Source: Mesorhizobium sp. M2D.F.Ca.ET.226.01.1.1 (lineage in GTDB: Bacteria; Pseudomonadota; Alphaproteobacteria; Rhizobiales; Rhizobiaceae). Taken from it: DNA of 39,348 nt. The stretch spans positions 1-39,348 of the forward strand of contig NZ_RZOY02000024.1 in NCBI RefSeq assembly GCF_004022705.2, given 5' to 3'. This document shows positions 8,153 to 16,461 of the stretch, piece by piece (position 1 is the first letter of the stretch; the number at the start of each line of letters is the position of its first letter). A program made the translations under genes and the position numbers. The notes under the pieces are model-generated. The model saw nothing but the letters and a program-made list of their open reading frames with translations, was not told where the DNA came from and searched no databases.

Positions 8153-8170
8153 CGGTCTTGTGCAAGACCG
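8153..8170. promoter_or_regulatory. 18-bp inverted repeat upstream of prxS
   Basis: CGGTCTTG and CAAGACCG form perfect 8-bp arms around a 2-bp centre, ending 113 bp before the prxS start. It could be an operator for a dimeric regulator. The right arm also holds TTGCA on the minus strand with the GG/GC spacing of a sigma-54 promoter, though the -24 half is poor. No known family site is recognised. Confidence 0.35.
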
Positions 8171-9136
8171 CCCCCGAGCAGGCACGTTTAAAGGCGACGA
8201 GCTTCCGCGGAGACGGGGAATTTCGCTCGCGTGCTTTATCGAGCTTTGAGAGGTAGGCATGGTCTGCAACCGTGATTTTGACTGCGTTCTATCGACCGAG
8301 TCGCAAGCGCCATGCCAATTGACCCGATGCCTTGGGTTCACTTCGGTTTTTGCAGCAACTTTCGTGTTGTGCAGTAATGCCGGTCGATATTATTGCTCAA
8401 GCAGCACTGGAAATTGGGTGCGACTCCGTTCGGCAAACCCGGCCTTTGTCCGAAGCCGGACACGAATGTCGGAAATAGCCAAACGCCAGGATCTGGGGCG
8501 GGTTAAGAAACGTTGCCGTGGGCACCGGCTTCAGCACAATTGCGCCACGCGAGCATGGCTCCCAGCGTCAATGCCGTGCAGCAGCGAGACGAAGTCACTG
8601 CAGAATATCAACCTCTGCGAAGTCGTTGAAACCCAGCATGTGCGAGCCGTTCGAGGCGCAGATCAAGGCATGCTCGAGGAAGAGCTCGTGCTCTCGGCAG
8701 CAAGTGTTGCGACGTCTGACAAGGATCGTCGCGCTTCAAGGAAAAGAACCTGAATGGTGCACGGCTTGTGAAGGCCGGCGCATGGAAATGGCTGGGCTGA
8801 TCATCCTCCATGAGGGTTGAATGAAGAGCTGGCCCCTATCTCCCTCAGCTGCAACGGGGGGAGGTAGGGCATGTCCGTCTATCGCGCTGGGTAACATTCC
8901 TCGGTGAGGCAATAAGGGGGAGCAATTTCTCATTTCGGCAGACACGACCCAGCTCTCCTTTCATGCGCTGATTCCCCCAAGGGAAATCGCGACTCCAGGC
9001 TTCCTATGCAGCGAATCGCGGTGCTGTCCGATGTCCGACAATGTCGGATGCGGATCGTAGCTGGGCTAGATCCGTCACTTTGCCTCGATGGTTTCCCACT
9101 GGCCTTATATCTGCTTCGCCCCAAATGCGGCGACAT
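8171..9136. other. Gene-poor stretch between prxS and the asnB fragment
   Basis: About 970 bases in which no frame gives a recognisable protein. The longer open frames (for example 8259-8753 and 8518-8820, plus strand) have low-complexity, Arg/Ser/Cys-rich translations typical of non-coding reads. A transposase remnant around 8,600-8,750 is possible but not supported. Confidence 0.4.
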
Positions 9137-9139
9137 AAC

Positions 9140-9490
9140 CTGTGCGGCATCTGTGAATGGATCGACTTCAATCGAGACCTCGGAGGTCCCGATGCGCGAA
9201 GGGAGCTTGCCGATATGACGGCCACCATAGCGAACCACGGTCCGGACGACGAGGGGACTTGGATCGGCGGGCCTGCGGCGCTGGGACACCACCGCCTGGC
9301 AATCATCGATATCCAGGGCGGCCGTCAGCCGAGGATGCTCCAGGAGGATGGCCGACCTGACTTGGTGCTCGTCTACACGGGTGAGACTTACAACTACCGC
9401 GAGCTGCGTCAACAGCTGGCCGGCCTAGTCCATCGCATGAACACGAGCAGTGACACCGAGGTGGTGCTGCACCGCCCCCGCGAGTGGGGC
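9140..9490 (+). pseudogene. Asparagine synthetase (asnB) N-terminal fragment
   Basis: From 9140 the translation reads LCGICEWIDFNRDL, then HGPDDEG, LGHHRLAIIDI, YTGETYNYREL and SDTEVVLH. This is the glutaminase (class II amidotransferase) domain of glutamine-dependent asparagine synthetase. In an active enzyme the Cys after the initiator Met is the nucleophile; here the Met codon has become CTG and the usual MCGICG reads LCGICE. Similarity stops near 9485, about 115 residues in, and the whole synthetase domain is missing. It is a decayed fragment. Confidence 0.8.
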
Positions 9491-9954
9491 TCTTCGGCGG
9501 GTACACTTTTTTCACGAAATCCGTGAATGTTTCTCGCGACATCATCCCGCAATCGGTGGTGCAGCGGGTGAAGAGCCCGTATCCGGCTATCCAGAATGCC
9601 GCCTACGACAAAATACTACGTACGCGGTTCACTGCGATGCTGGACGACCTAGTGCCGGCAGTGGCACCGCTGTTGTCCGTCGACAGGTCCCGCGCTTGCT
9701 CGGTGCGACCAACAACCTTAAGCGCTAGGGCGTAACCTGACCCTGCAAGATCTCCTCACCGACTATAAGGTGCGCCTCACGATCTGAGACGATGGGACAG
9801 GATGGCTAAGGAGGTGCGCCGTCTTGCATGCCCCGCCACCGAGGCGAACCCTCTTGGCTACGCGCGCCACAGCGACGCTCCATATCGTCAGGCCTGCGTC
9901 TCATGCTCAGATGAGCCGGTATTTGGCTCTCTCATCAGCAAACCGAGAGAGCCC
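9491..9954. other. Unassigned stretch after the asnB fragment
   Basis: About 460 bases without a recognisable gene. A short plus-strand frame (9484-9735) reads through but matches no family I know. It probably joins the asnB fragment to IS21 debris. Confidence 0.35.
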
Positions 9955-10200
9955 ATGCCAAGACGGAAGCAAGCAAGACGAACGAGCGTCAGAGATATCC
10001 TGCGCCTGACCCATAAACAGGGCAGTCCGGTGGGCCAGGTGGCAGAGCAACTGAGGTTCGGCAAGACTTCGGCTTCCACCTATCTGCGGGCGCTGGAGAC
10101 GGGCTGTCGTGCAGGCCCTGCATGCGGCTTTGAGGACGATGCGATGTTGAAACACCGTCTGTTGCGCCGAATCGGCCGTCGGCCACACGTTGGGTCGTCA
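9955..10200 (+). pseudogene. IS21-family transposase (IstA) N-terminal fragment
   Basis: The translation from ATG 9955 begins MPRRKQARRTSVRDILRLTH, then GQVAEQLRFGKTSASTYLRALE, the N-terminal helix-turn-helix of IS21-type IstA transposases. Homology fades after about 60-80 residues and the rest, including the DDE domain and the partner ATPase IstB, is absent. This is a remnant of an insertion sequence upstream of the HisC-like gene. Exact ends are not resolved. Confidence 0.65.
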
Positions 10201-10358
10201 TCAGGTTCTCGACAGCTTGCCGGTGTCAAATCCAAACCGTGGTCGGCGATCCCCACCAGGGTGGGAAGGCAGCGCTGATATAGCCGAACGTCGATCAAGT
10301 CACGATCAACTATTGCCTCATGTCACATGCCCTGCGGGACTGAAAAACGGAGAAGAAC

Positions 10359-11489
10359 ATGTGCGATGCAAAACTGAAGACCGTGCTTTCGCTTTTTTCG
10401 CCGGTGGCCAGCAAATTAGATGCTCTCTCGTCCAACGGACCAGCGACGGATGCAAATTGCGTTAAGCTAAATACGAACGAGAACCCGTTTCCGTTGCCGA
10501 AGAGCGTAATGCAAAGTGCAATTGCTGCGATCGAACACCAGTATCTTTATCCGGAAGACGACAATCTCAGCTTAAGGGCAGCTGCCTCCGATGCTTACGG
10601 ATTTTCCAAAGATCAGGTGATTGCCGGCAACGGTTCGTCGGAGCTGCTCGGACTCATCTACAGAGCTTTCCTCGCCCCAGGAGATAGAGTGGCGATGCTG
10701 TCGCCCGGATTTTCGTTCAACCGTAAACTTGCCATGTTGCAGGGTGCCGAGTTTCTCGAAATCGCATCGAGCGAAGCTCATCCCCTGCCGATAGAAAAAC
10801 TGCTGTCCGGCCCCGCAAAAGACGCGAAGTTCATTCTGTTGGCTAATCCGAACAATCCGACCGGAACATTCGTGCCGGTGGCCGAAATCGAACGCCTTGT
10901 GGAGCAAGCAGATCGCTTGGTCGTCTTGGATGAGGCCTACGTTGACTTCGCACCCGACAATGCCCTGCGCCTCGTCAATAGACATCCGAATCTTTTGATC
11001 TTGAGGACTTTTTCAAAGAGCTATGCTGCCGCTGGCGTGCGAGTCGGCTTCGGTTTCGGTCACCCAGAAATCATTGGCAGGCTGCGCAACATCCAGAATG
11101 TCTTCAACATGAACGTGATCGGGCAGGCGGTCGGGAAAAGCATTCTTGCGCATCGCCACGCCTACGAAGAGAACCACAGGCACATCAAGCATGAACGACA
11201 GCGAGTGACCCTGGCGCTGTTGCAACTTGGCTTTTCCGTAACACCCTCCCACGCAAACTTTTTGCTGGCCCGTGTGCCGGCGGGACAGGAGGGCTCATGC
11301 TGGCAAGCCGCGTTGAAAGAGCAGGCGATCCTCATCGCCAGCTTTCCTGACGTAGATTTGAAGAACTGTATTCGCGTCAGCATTGGCACCACAGAGCAGA
11401 TGGACAAATTCCTTGCTGCCGCCAAACGAGTCTGTATGAACTTTAAGAAGAATCGCGGTGTGCACAAGCATGAAGTCAATTCACATTAA
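10359..11489 (+). CDS. hisC: HisC-like PLP aminotransferase
   Basis: 376-residue class I/II aminotransferase of the histidinol-phosphate transaminase type. Landmarks are the N-terminal LNTNENPFPLP, YPEDDNLSLRAA, ANPNNPTG, VLDEAYVDF, and the PLP-binding Lys220 in RTFSKSYAAAGVRVGF. It transfers an amino group between a substrate amine and 2-oxoglutarate. Located among symbiotic genes and followed 79 bp later by a luciferase-like monooxygenase, it is probably not the housekeeping histidine enzyme; NGR234 has a similar pair, y4wE-y4wF (from memory). ATG 10359 follows GGAGAAG. The true substrate could be an aromatic or other amino acid. Confidence 0.88.
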   Translation: MCDAKLKTVLSLFSPVASKLDALSSNGPATDANCVKLNTNENPFPLPKSVMQSAIAAIEHQYLYPEDDNLSLRAAASDAYGFSKDQVIAGNGSSELLGLIYRAFLAPGDRVAMLSPGFSFNRKLAMLQGAEFLEIASSEAHPLPIEKLLSGPAKDAKFILLANPNNPTGTFVPVAEIERLVEQADRLVVLDEAYVDFAPDNALRLVNRHPNLLILRTFSKSYAAAGVRVGFGFGHPEIIGRLRNIQNVFNMNVIGQAVGKSILAHRHAYEENHRHIKHERQRVTLALLQLGFSVTPSHANFLLARVPAGQEGSCWQAALKEQAILIASFPDVDLKNCIRVSIGTTEQMDKFLAAAKRVCMNFKKNRGVHKHEVNSH

Positions 11490-11568
11490 GCATCAAGTAA
11501 TAGGTGTCGATGTGTCGAAAGCTATGATGTTTAGTGAATAAATAACAGGTAATTTGGAGAACAATTAA

Positions 11569-12603
11569 TTGAAGAAAATTTCCGCTTCGGGCCTGACCTT
11601 CGGCATCTTCGATCATCTGGACGAAAACGGCGATGACATCGCACAACAATATGCAGATCGGCTGAGCCTAGCAGAAGCGTGCGATGGCTATGGCTTTTAT
11701 GCGTATCATCTCGCCGAGCACCACTGTACGCCGCATGGCAGAGGTCCATCACCGAATTTGTTCTTAGCGAGCGTCGCCCAGCGAACCCGCAGTCTTCGTG
11801 TTGGTCCCATGGTAATGCTACTTGCGCTCTATCATCCGCTGCGTGCCTTCGAGGAGATCTGCATGCTTGATCAGTTGAGCGGCGGCAGGCTTGAACTCGG
11901 CATAGGGCGCGGCTCTGCTCCCACTGAATTGGGATACTTCGGGGTTGCTGTAGAAGCAGCACCAGAACAGTATGCGGAGGCCAGCGAGATTCTCATCAAT
12001 GCGATGAAAGGCGGGACGCTTTCTTATCAGGGCCGCCACTTTGATTTGAAAGACGTTCCGCTGACGTTGAGACCTCACCAATATCCCCATCCGCCGACAT
12101 GGATCGCCACCAATCGACCCGAGCCGGCTAGCTGGGCCGCCGCGAATGGGGCAAACATCGCCTGCGTCGGACCTTCCACTTCTGTTCGCAGCGTTACCGA
12201 CGCGTTCCGCGCCGCCAGAATTCACGATGCTGACATTGGCCAGCAAGCGCCATTTCTTGGATTGCTCCGAATGGTGGTGATAGGGCGTTCTGAAACAGAT
12301 GCGTATTTGCTCGCAGCACCTGCCTATGAACGATGGCTCAATAGCTTCAAATTTCTATACGAACTAAATGCCATTTCCACTCCACCAAACTTGCCTTTGA
12401 ACTTCGATGCAGCAATTGAAAGTGAATTGTGCGTCGTGGGAACGGCAGATTCTGTCCGAAAAGCTCTCCTTGATCAGCTGGAAGAGGCAGGTGCTAATTA
12501 TCTTCTGTGTCAACTGGCATTTGGGGATTTGCCGCTGGATGCCTCACTATACACCGCATCGGCCATTCGATCCGAAATCATGGCTCGAGTTGCCGCATCG
12601 TGA
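11569..12603 (+). CDS. Luciferase-like (LLM) flavin monooxygenase, second copy
   Basis: 344 residues with LLM hallmarks: HLAEHHC near residue 47, LDQLSGGRLELGIGRGS around 100, and PPTWIATN around 178. It is a distant paralogue of the enzyme at 4343-5395. The start appears to be TTG 11569, because GGAGA sits 8 bases upstream at 11556-11560 and the next residues (KKISASGLTFGIFDHL) form the expected first barrel strand. It probably forms an operon with the HisC-like aminotransferase, so the two may act in sequence on an amino-acid-derived substrate. A strong hairpin 15 bp after its stop probably ends transcription. Similar to NGR234 y4wF (from memory). Confidence 0.86.
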   Translation: MKKISASGLTFGIFDHLDENGDDIAQQYADRLSLAEACDGYGFYAYHLAEHHCTPHGRGPSPNLFLASVAQRTRSLRVGPMVMLLALYHPLRAFEEICMLDQLSGGRLELGIGRGSAPTELGYFGVAVEAAPEQYAEASEILINAMKGGTLSYQGRHFDLKDVPLTLRPHQYPHPPTWIATNRPEPASWAAANGANIACVGPSTSVRSVTDAFRAARIHDADIGQQAPFLGLLRMVVIGRSETDAYLLAAPAYERWLNSFKFLYELNAISTPPNLPLNFDAAIESELCVVGTADSVRKALLDQLEEAGANYLLCQLAFGDLPLDASLYTASAIRSEIMARVAAS

Positions 12604-12618
12604 ATCCGTCTGTGATTG

Positions 12619-12644
12619 GAGGAGCAGCGGCAGCGCTGCTCCTC
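12619..12644 (+). terminator. Strong hairpin after the monooxygenase gene
   Basis: GAGGAGCAGCG and CGCTGCTCCTC are perfect 11-bp arms around the loop GCAG, starting 15 bp after the stop codon. No T-run follows, so it is a hairpin-only terminator or RNA-stabilising structure. It could also belong to the end of the adjoining IS630 remnant. Confidence 0.55.
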
Positions 12645-12774
12645 ATTGCGAAACGGTTGTGGGGGCCGGACTAAACCATTGGAGCACGTCCTATCTGATC
12701 CAGGTCATATCCTGCGGCTGTGAAGTAGTTGGCACATTCGGCTGGGGTGAAGAGGTCGACGACCGCGCCGAGGC

Positions 12775-12778
12775 GTCC
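12775..12778 (+). repeat. Target-site duplication GTCC, left
   Basis: GTCC directly before the left end of the IS3-family element; the same four bases follow the right end at 14041-14044. Confidence 0.75.
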
Positions 12779-12842
12779 TGACCTTGCCCCTCTGATCTAA
12801 TCCGGTTCGAAGTTCGTTCTGGCCCCTCCAGAGGACCAGGAC

Positions 12843-13109
12843 ATGAAACGCAGCCGCTTCTCTGAAGAGCAGATCATCGGAATTTTGAAGAAACACGAGG
12901 CCGGGGTATCGGTTGGCGATCTGTGCCGCAAGCGGGGGTCAGCGACGCCTCGATCTACAATTGGAAGGCCCGCTTCGGCGGGATGAATGTCTCCAAGGCT
13001 CGGCGACCTGAAGGCGCTGGAGGACGAGAACACGCGCCTGAAGCGGCTTCTGGCCGACGCCATGCTCGACAATGCCGCGTTGAAGGACCTTGTGGGAAAG
13101 AAATGGTGA
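12843..13109 (+). pseudogene. IS3-family OrfA, frameshifted
   Basis: Starts MKRSRFSEEQIIGILKKHEAG, the helix-turn-helix protein of IS3-family elements. The frame breaks near 12935, where the expected GVSDASIYNW continues in another frame, and shifts again near 12995 before the coiled-coil part (EDENTRLKRLLADAMLDN) and the stop at 13107-13109. At least two single-base indels make it non-functional. Confidence 0.8.
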
Positions 13110-14040
13110 CGCCCGCGGCCAAGCGGAAAGCTGTCGCTCGCCTGAAGGAAGGCTTCGGGATGAGCGAACGGCGGGCGTGTAAAGCCATCGGCTGTTGCCG
13201 CATGACGGTTCGCTACCAGACCAGCAGGCCGGACGACCGCGAGGTTCGCGAGCGGATGAAGGCGATCGCGCAGGTGCGACGCCGGTTCGGCTACCGGCGT
13301 CTTCTCGTCATGCTGAGGCGGGAGGGCCTGGTCGTGAACCACAAGAAGCTGTTCCGGCTCTATCGGGAGGAGAAGCTCGCCGTTCGCCGCCGTGGCGGCC
13401 GCAAGCGGGCGATCGGGACAAGGGCGCCGATGCTGGTGCCGCTGAGGCCCGACGAGCGCTGGTCGCTCGACTTCGTATCGGACCAGCTCACCGACGGGCG
13501 CCGCTTCCGCATCCTGGCCGTCGTCGACGACTGCACGAGAGAGTGCCTGCGCACTCATCGTTGATACGTCTCTCTCGGGCATGCGGGTTGCCGCGAATTG
13601 GACCGGCTCATCAAGAGCGCGGCCGGCCAGGATGATCGTCAGCGACAATGGCAGCGAGTTCACCTCGAACGCCATCCTCCCCTGGGCGGATCAGAACCGC
13701 GTCGAATGGCATTACATTGCGCCCGGCAAGCCGATGCAGAATGGCTTCATCGAGAGCTTCAACGGCCGACTGCGCGATGAACTGCTCAACGAGACGCTGT
13801 TCACCTCGCTGGCTCAGGCGCGCGTCGCCATCGCCCTGTGGCACGCCGACTACAGCACTGCGCGACCGCACTCCCAAATCGCCTGGCAGACCCCGGCCAA
13901 GTTCGCCAGCACCTTCAATCCGCGACGGTCGCTCGCGCTGCGCTATGCCAAAGGCTTCGCGCCAGCGCCCGTCGCTTCACCCGCCCAGCAGGGCACAACC
14001 CACGCCGGAAACGAACTCAAAACTGCTGGGGGCAACGTCA
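13106..14040 (+). pseudogene. IS3-family OrfB transposase, frameshifted
   Basis: DDE integrase of the rve type. Visible blocks are VTPAAKRKAVARL, RRRFGYRRLLVMLRREG, DERWSLDFVSDQL (first Asp), IVSDNGSEFTSN (second Asp) and NGFIESFNGRLRDE (Glu). An extra base near 13551 stops the frame after TRECL, and another indel near 13590 precedes the second half, so no full transposase can be made. In the second frame the stop lies outside the element. Confidence 0.82.
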
Positions 14041-14044
14041 GTCC
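14041..14044 (+). repeat. Target-site duplication GTCC, right
   Basis: Right partner of the GTCC repeat at 12775-12778, immediately after the element's terminal CA. Confidence 0.75.
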
Positions 14045-14170
14045 CATAGAGCCTTGATGGTTCTCTCGGCCTTTGCTCGCAGCAGCGCCTTAGGTTTGGC
14101 GAAGGCGTTCTCAATCGGATTGAAGTCGGGACTGTAGGGCGGCAGGTAGAGCAGGCTCGCCTGCGGCCTC

Positions 14171-14672
14171 AATCGCGCCGCGCAGGGTTCTCCAGGCGGA
14201 TGTCGCCAATGTAAAATTTGCTGGCATCCATGCCGCCCTCGCTTTCTGGTTCGAGATCGGAAAATCGCCGAATAATCAGCACATCAACCTGCGCCTGAAG
14301 GAGCTCACTGCCACTTTCGGCTGGCGGGGTGTGCCGCCCCACAAATAGAATATCAATTGTCGTGCCAACCGCACAAGCGAAGGCCAGAAAGCCAACATGT
14401 GTTCTGCGGCTTAATTGAGAGTCAGCCGATGTCGGCCGAACATCACCTTGTCTCGAAGTCGACGATCCGACAGCAGGTTGCGAAAGTTGGCGCGATGCGA
14501 ACAAACTGCTGAAGCGCTCAACTTTTATTGATCACGCGTGTTGGACGCGACGCACTCCCGTTCCAATCGGCTGAGCGCAAATTCTCCCGGTTCACAAAAC
14601 TAAGTCGCTGGAGTAGTGAGGGCGCAGAGAAATCTCCGGTCGCAGCCTTACCCGGTCAAAACAAGGATACCA
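14171..14672. other. Stretch upstream of queC, no clear gene
   Basis: About 500 bases. A short plus-strand frame around 14225-14349 reads AGIHAALAFWFEIGKS and ends with a stop; I cannot assign it. No NifA site or sigma-54 promoter was found before queC. Confidence 0.35.
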
Positions 14673-15374
14673 ATGATGAAGACTCTCGCCGTCTGCTCTG
14701 GCGGATTGGACTCCGTTTCCCTTGCTCACATGGTGGCAGCGGAGCACGAACTCACCGGCCTTCTATCTTTCGACTATGGCCAACGGCACAGGAAGGAATT
14801 GGGCTTCGCCGCTCTTTGCGCGCAGCGACTGAAGGTCCCGCACCAGATCATCGACATCGGCGAAATTGGCCGTGGCCTTTCCGGCTCAGCGCTGACTGGC
14901 AGTATCGACGTGCCGGACGGCCACTACGCCGAAGACACGATGAAGATTACGGTGGTGCCGAACCGCAATGCCATCATGTTGGCAATCGCCTTCGGTCTCG
15001 CCGCCGCCCACAGCGCCGAAGCGGTGGCGGCGGCCGTGCATGGCGGGGACCATTTCATCTATCCCGATTGCCGTCCGGCCTTCATTGAAGCTTTCCAGAC
15101 AATGCAAGACCGCGCGCTCGACGGCTATGCGCAGATACGCCTCTATGCACCGTATGTGAATCTCGGAAAAGCTGACATTGTTGCGGATGGCGCAAGATAC
15201 GGCACCCCGTTTGCTGAGACCTGGTCCTGTTACAAGGGCGGCGTGCGTCACTGCGGACGATGCGGGACCTGCGTCGAGCGGCGCGAAGCGTTCCATCTCG
15301 CCGGGCACGCTGATCCCACCGACTACGAGGACGCCGATTTCTGGCTTGAGGCGCTGCGCAGGAGGCGCGCGTAA
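14673..15374 (+). CDS. queC: QueC, 7-cyano-7-deazaguanine (preQ0) synthase
   Basis: Converts 7-carboxy-7-deazaguanine to preQ0 with ATP and ammonia, in the queuosine pathway. The PP-loop ATP motif SGGLDS is near the N-terminus and the zinc site is C186-x7-C194-x2-C197-x2-C200, as in the family. Start is ATG 14673 (or the next codon, 14676) behind AAGGA; the frame is open further upstream, but the family begins here. Its TAA shares one base with the queD ATG, so queC-D-E is an operon with probable translational coupling. 233 residues, normal length. Confidence 0.95.
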   Translation: MMKTLAVCSGGLDSVSLAHMVAAEHELTGLLSFDYGQRHRKELGFAALCAQRLKVPHQIIDIGEIGRGLSGSALTGSIDVPDGHYAEDTMKITVVPNRNAIMLAIAFGLAAAHSAEAVAAAVHGGDHFIYPDCRPAFIEAFQTMQDRALDGYAQIRLYAPYVNLGKADIVADGARYGTPFAETWSCYKGGVRHCGRCGTCVERREAFHLAGHADPTDYEDADFWLEALRRRRA

Positions 15375-15730
15375 TGTTCCACATCAGCAAGGAATTCCAC
15401 TTCTCGGCCTCGCATCAGCTCACCTCCTTGCCTTCCAACCATCAATGCGCGCGCCTGCACGGGCATAACTATGTCGTCGTAGTGGAGCTGTCGGCCAAGG
15501 AACTGGACGCCCACGGCTTCGTGCGCGACTATCACGATCTGGCGCCGCTCAAACGCTACATTGACGAGAGCTTCGACCATCGGCACCTCAACGACGTGCT
15601 GGGACATGAGAAGGTCACGGCGGAATGCCTGGCCAGACATTTCTATGAATGGTGCAAGGCACGTCTGCCGCAGACCGCGGCCGTGCGCGTTAGCGAAACA
15701 CCGAAAACTTGGGCGGAATACCGTCCGTGA
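15374..15730 (+). CDS. queD: QueD, 6-carboxytetrahydropterin synthase
   Basis: 118 residues of the PTPS/QueD family. Zinc ligands H14, H29 and H31 and catalytic C25 (in HQCARLHGHNY) are all present. It turns dihydroneopterin triphosphate, made from GTP by a FolE-type cyclohydrolase encoded elsewhere, into 6-carboxy-5,6,7,8-tetrahydropterin. It overlaps queC by one base, and its stop overlaps the likely queE start. Confidence 0.95.
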   Translation: MFHISKEFHFSASHQLTSLPSNHQCARLHGHNYVVVVELSAKELDAHGFVRDYHDLAPLKRYIDESFDHRHLNDVLGHEKVTAECLARHFYEWCKARLPQTAAVRVSETPKTWAEYRP

Positions 15731-16461
15731 CCGACATGCATCCCGCAATCCGTGTGAGCGAGATATTCGGGCCGACTATCCAGGGCGAGGGCGTGCTCAT
15801 CGGCTTGCCGACGGTGTTCATCAGAACCGGCGGATGTGATTATCGCTGTTCATGGTGCGACAGCCTTCACGCGGTGGACAATCAGTATCGCCATGAATGG
15901 CTACCGATGCCGATCGATGCCGTGTGGCAAACCGTCCATGCGCTTTCCGGCGGCAGGCCGGTTATGGTCTCCTTGTCAGGCGGCAACCCGGCCATTCAGC
16001 CGTTCGGTCCCCTCATAGAACGAGGCCATCGCGAGGGCTATCGTTTTGCACTGGAAACGCAGGGTTCCGTGGTGAGGGAGTGGTTTGCGGATCTTGACGT
16101 GCTGACCCTTAGCCCAAAGCCGCCGTCCAGCGAGATGACGACCCGTTGGACTGCGTTTGATGCATGCCTCGAAGCGGCGCAAGAGAAGCCGCAAATCGTG
16201 CTCAAGCTCGTCGTTTTCGACGAGAGTGACTATGCCTACGCCAAAGAAGTCGCGGCGAGATATCCGCACCTTCCGATCTATCTGCAACCCGGCAATCACA
16301 CGCCGCCGCGCCCTGGCAGTGAAGACGCCTCTGTCGACTTGGACGGAATAATGATGCGAATGGAATGGCTTGTCGAAAGGGTGACTAGCGACAGGTGGTT
16401 CGAAGCCCGCGTGTTGCCGCAGCTGCACGTTCTGCTTTGGGGTAACAAGAGGGCGGTCTAG
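15727..16461 (+). CDS. queE: QueE, 7-carboxy-7-deazaguanine synthase
   Basis: Radical SAM enzyme of 244 residues that contracts the pterin ring to 7-carboxy-7-deazaguanine. The 4Fe-4S/SAM motif is C37-x3-C41-x2-C44 (CDYRCSWC), and TIQGEG and SLSGGNPA are also typical. Start GTG 15727 gives a GTGA overlap with the queD stop; ATG 15736 is the alternative. It completes the route to preQ0; QueF and the later tRNA steps are not in this window. A decayed copy of its last 220 bp lies at 18191-18393. Confidence 0.94.
   Translation: MTDMHPAIRVSEIFGPTIQGEGVLIGLPTVFIRTGGCDYRCSWCDSLHAVDNQYRHEWLPMPIDAVWQTVHALSGGRPVMVSLSGGNPAIQPFGPLIERGHREGYRFALETQGSVVREWFADLDVLTLSPKPPSSEMTTRWTAFDACLEAAQEKPQIVLKLVVFDESDYAYAKEVAARYPHLPIYLQPGNHTPPRPGSEDASVDLDGIMMRMEWLVERVTSDRWFEARVLPQLHVLLWGNKRAV
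16241..16461 (+). repeat. queE 3' end, parent copy of a partial duplication
   Basis: The last ~220 bp of queE are repeated, diverged, at 18191-18393 downstream of the carbonic anhydrase gene. Long identical runs include those around 16390-16430. Confidence 0.8.

Larger units (their letters stand above)
12779..14040 (+). mobile_element. IS3-family insertion sequence, complete but mutated
   Basis: A 1262-bp element bounded by TGACCTTGCCCC on the left and the imperfect inverse GGGGGCAACGTCA on the right. It begins with TG and ends with CA as IS3-family elements do, and is flanked by the 4-bp repeat GTCC. It carries orfA and orfB, both with frameshifts, so it cannot move by itself. It interrupts an older IS630-type transposase fragment. 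The OrfA/OrfB sequences look closest to the IS407 group (by eye). Confidence 0.85.
12671..14170 (-). pseudogene. IS630-family transposase 3' remnant, split by an IS
   Basis: On the minus strand, 14170 to 14045 translates as LLYLPPYSPDFNPIENAFAK followed by ALLRAKAERTIKALWD, the C-terminal part of an IS630-type transposase, including the final catalytic Glu in NPIE. The frame continues on the other side of the IS3-family insertion, at 12778-12671, as VVDLFTPAECANYFTAAGYD and a stop. A one-base shift separates the two parts, and the first two-thirds of the gene are missing. It was therefore already, or later became, non-functional. Confidence 0.8.

Noticed and set aside
8162..8177. Sigma-54 promoter for prxS on the minus strand
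   Set aside because: GG/GC spacing and TTGCA are right but the -24 half (GGGGGC) is poor and no NifA site lies upstream; kept only as part of the palindrome entry.
8518..8820. Possible IS110-type transposase fragment
   Set aside because: Only a few suggestive residues in mixed frames; not enough to call.
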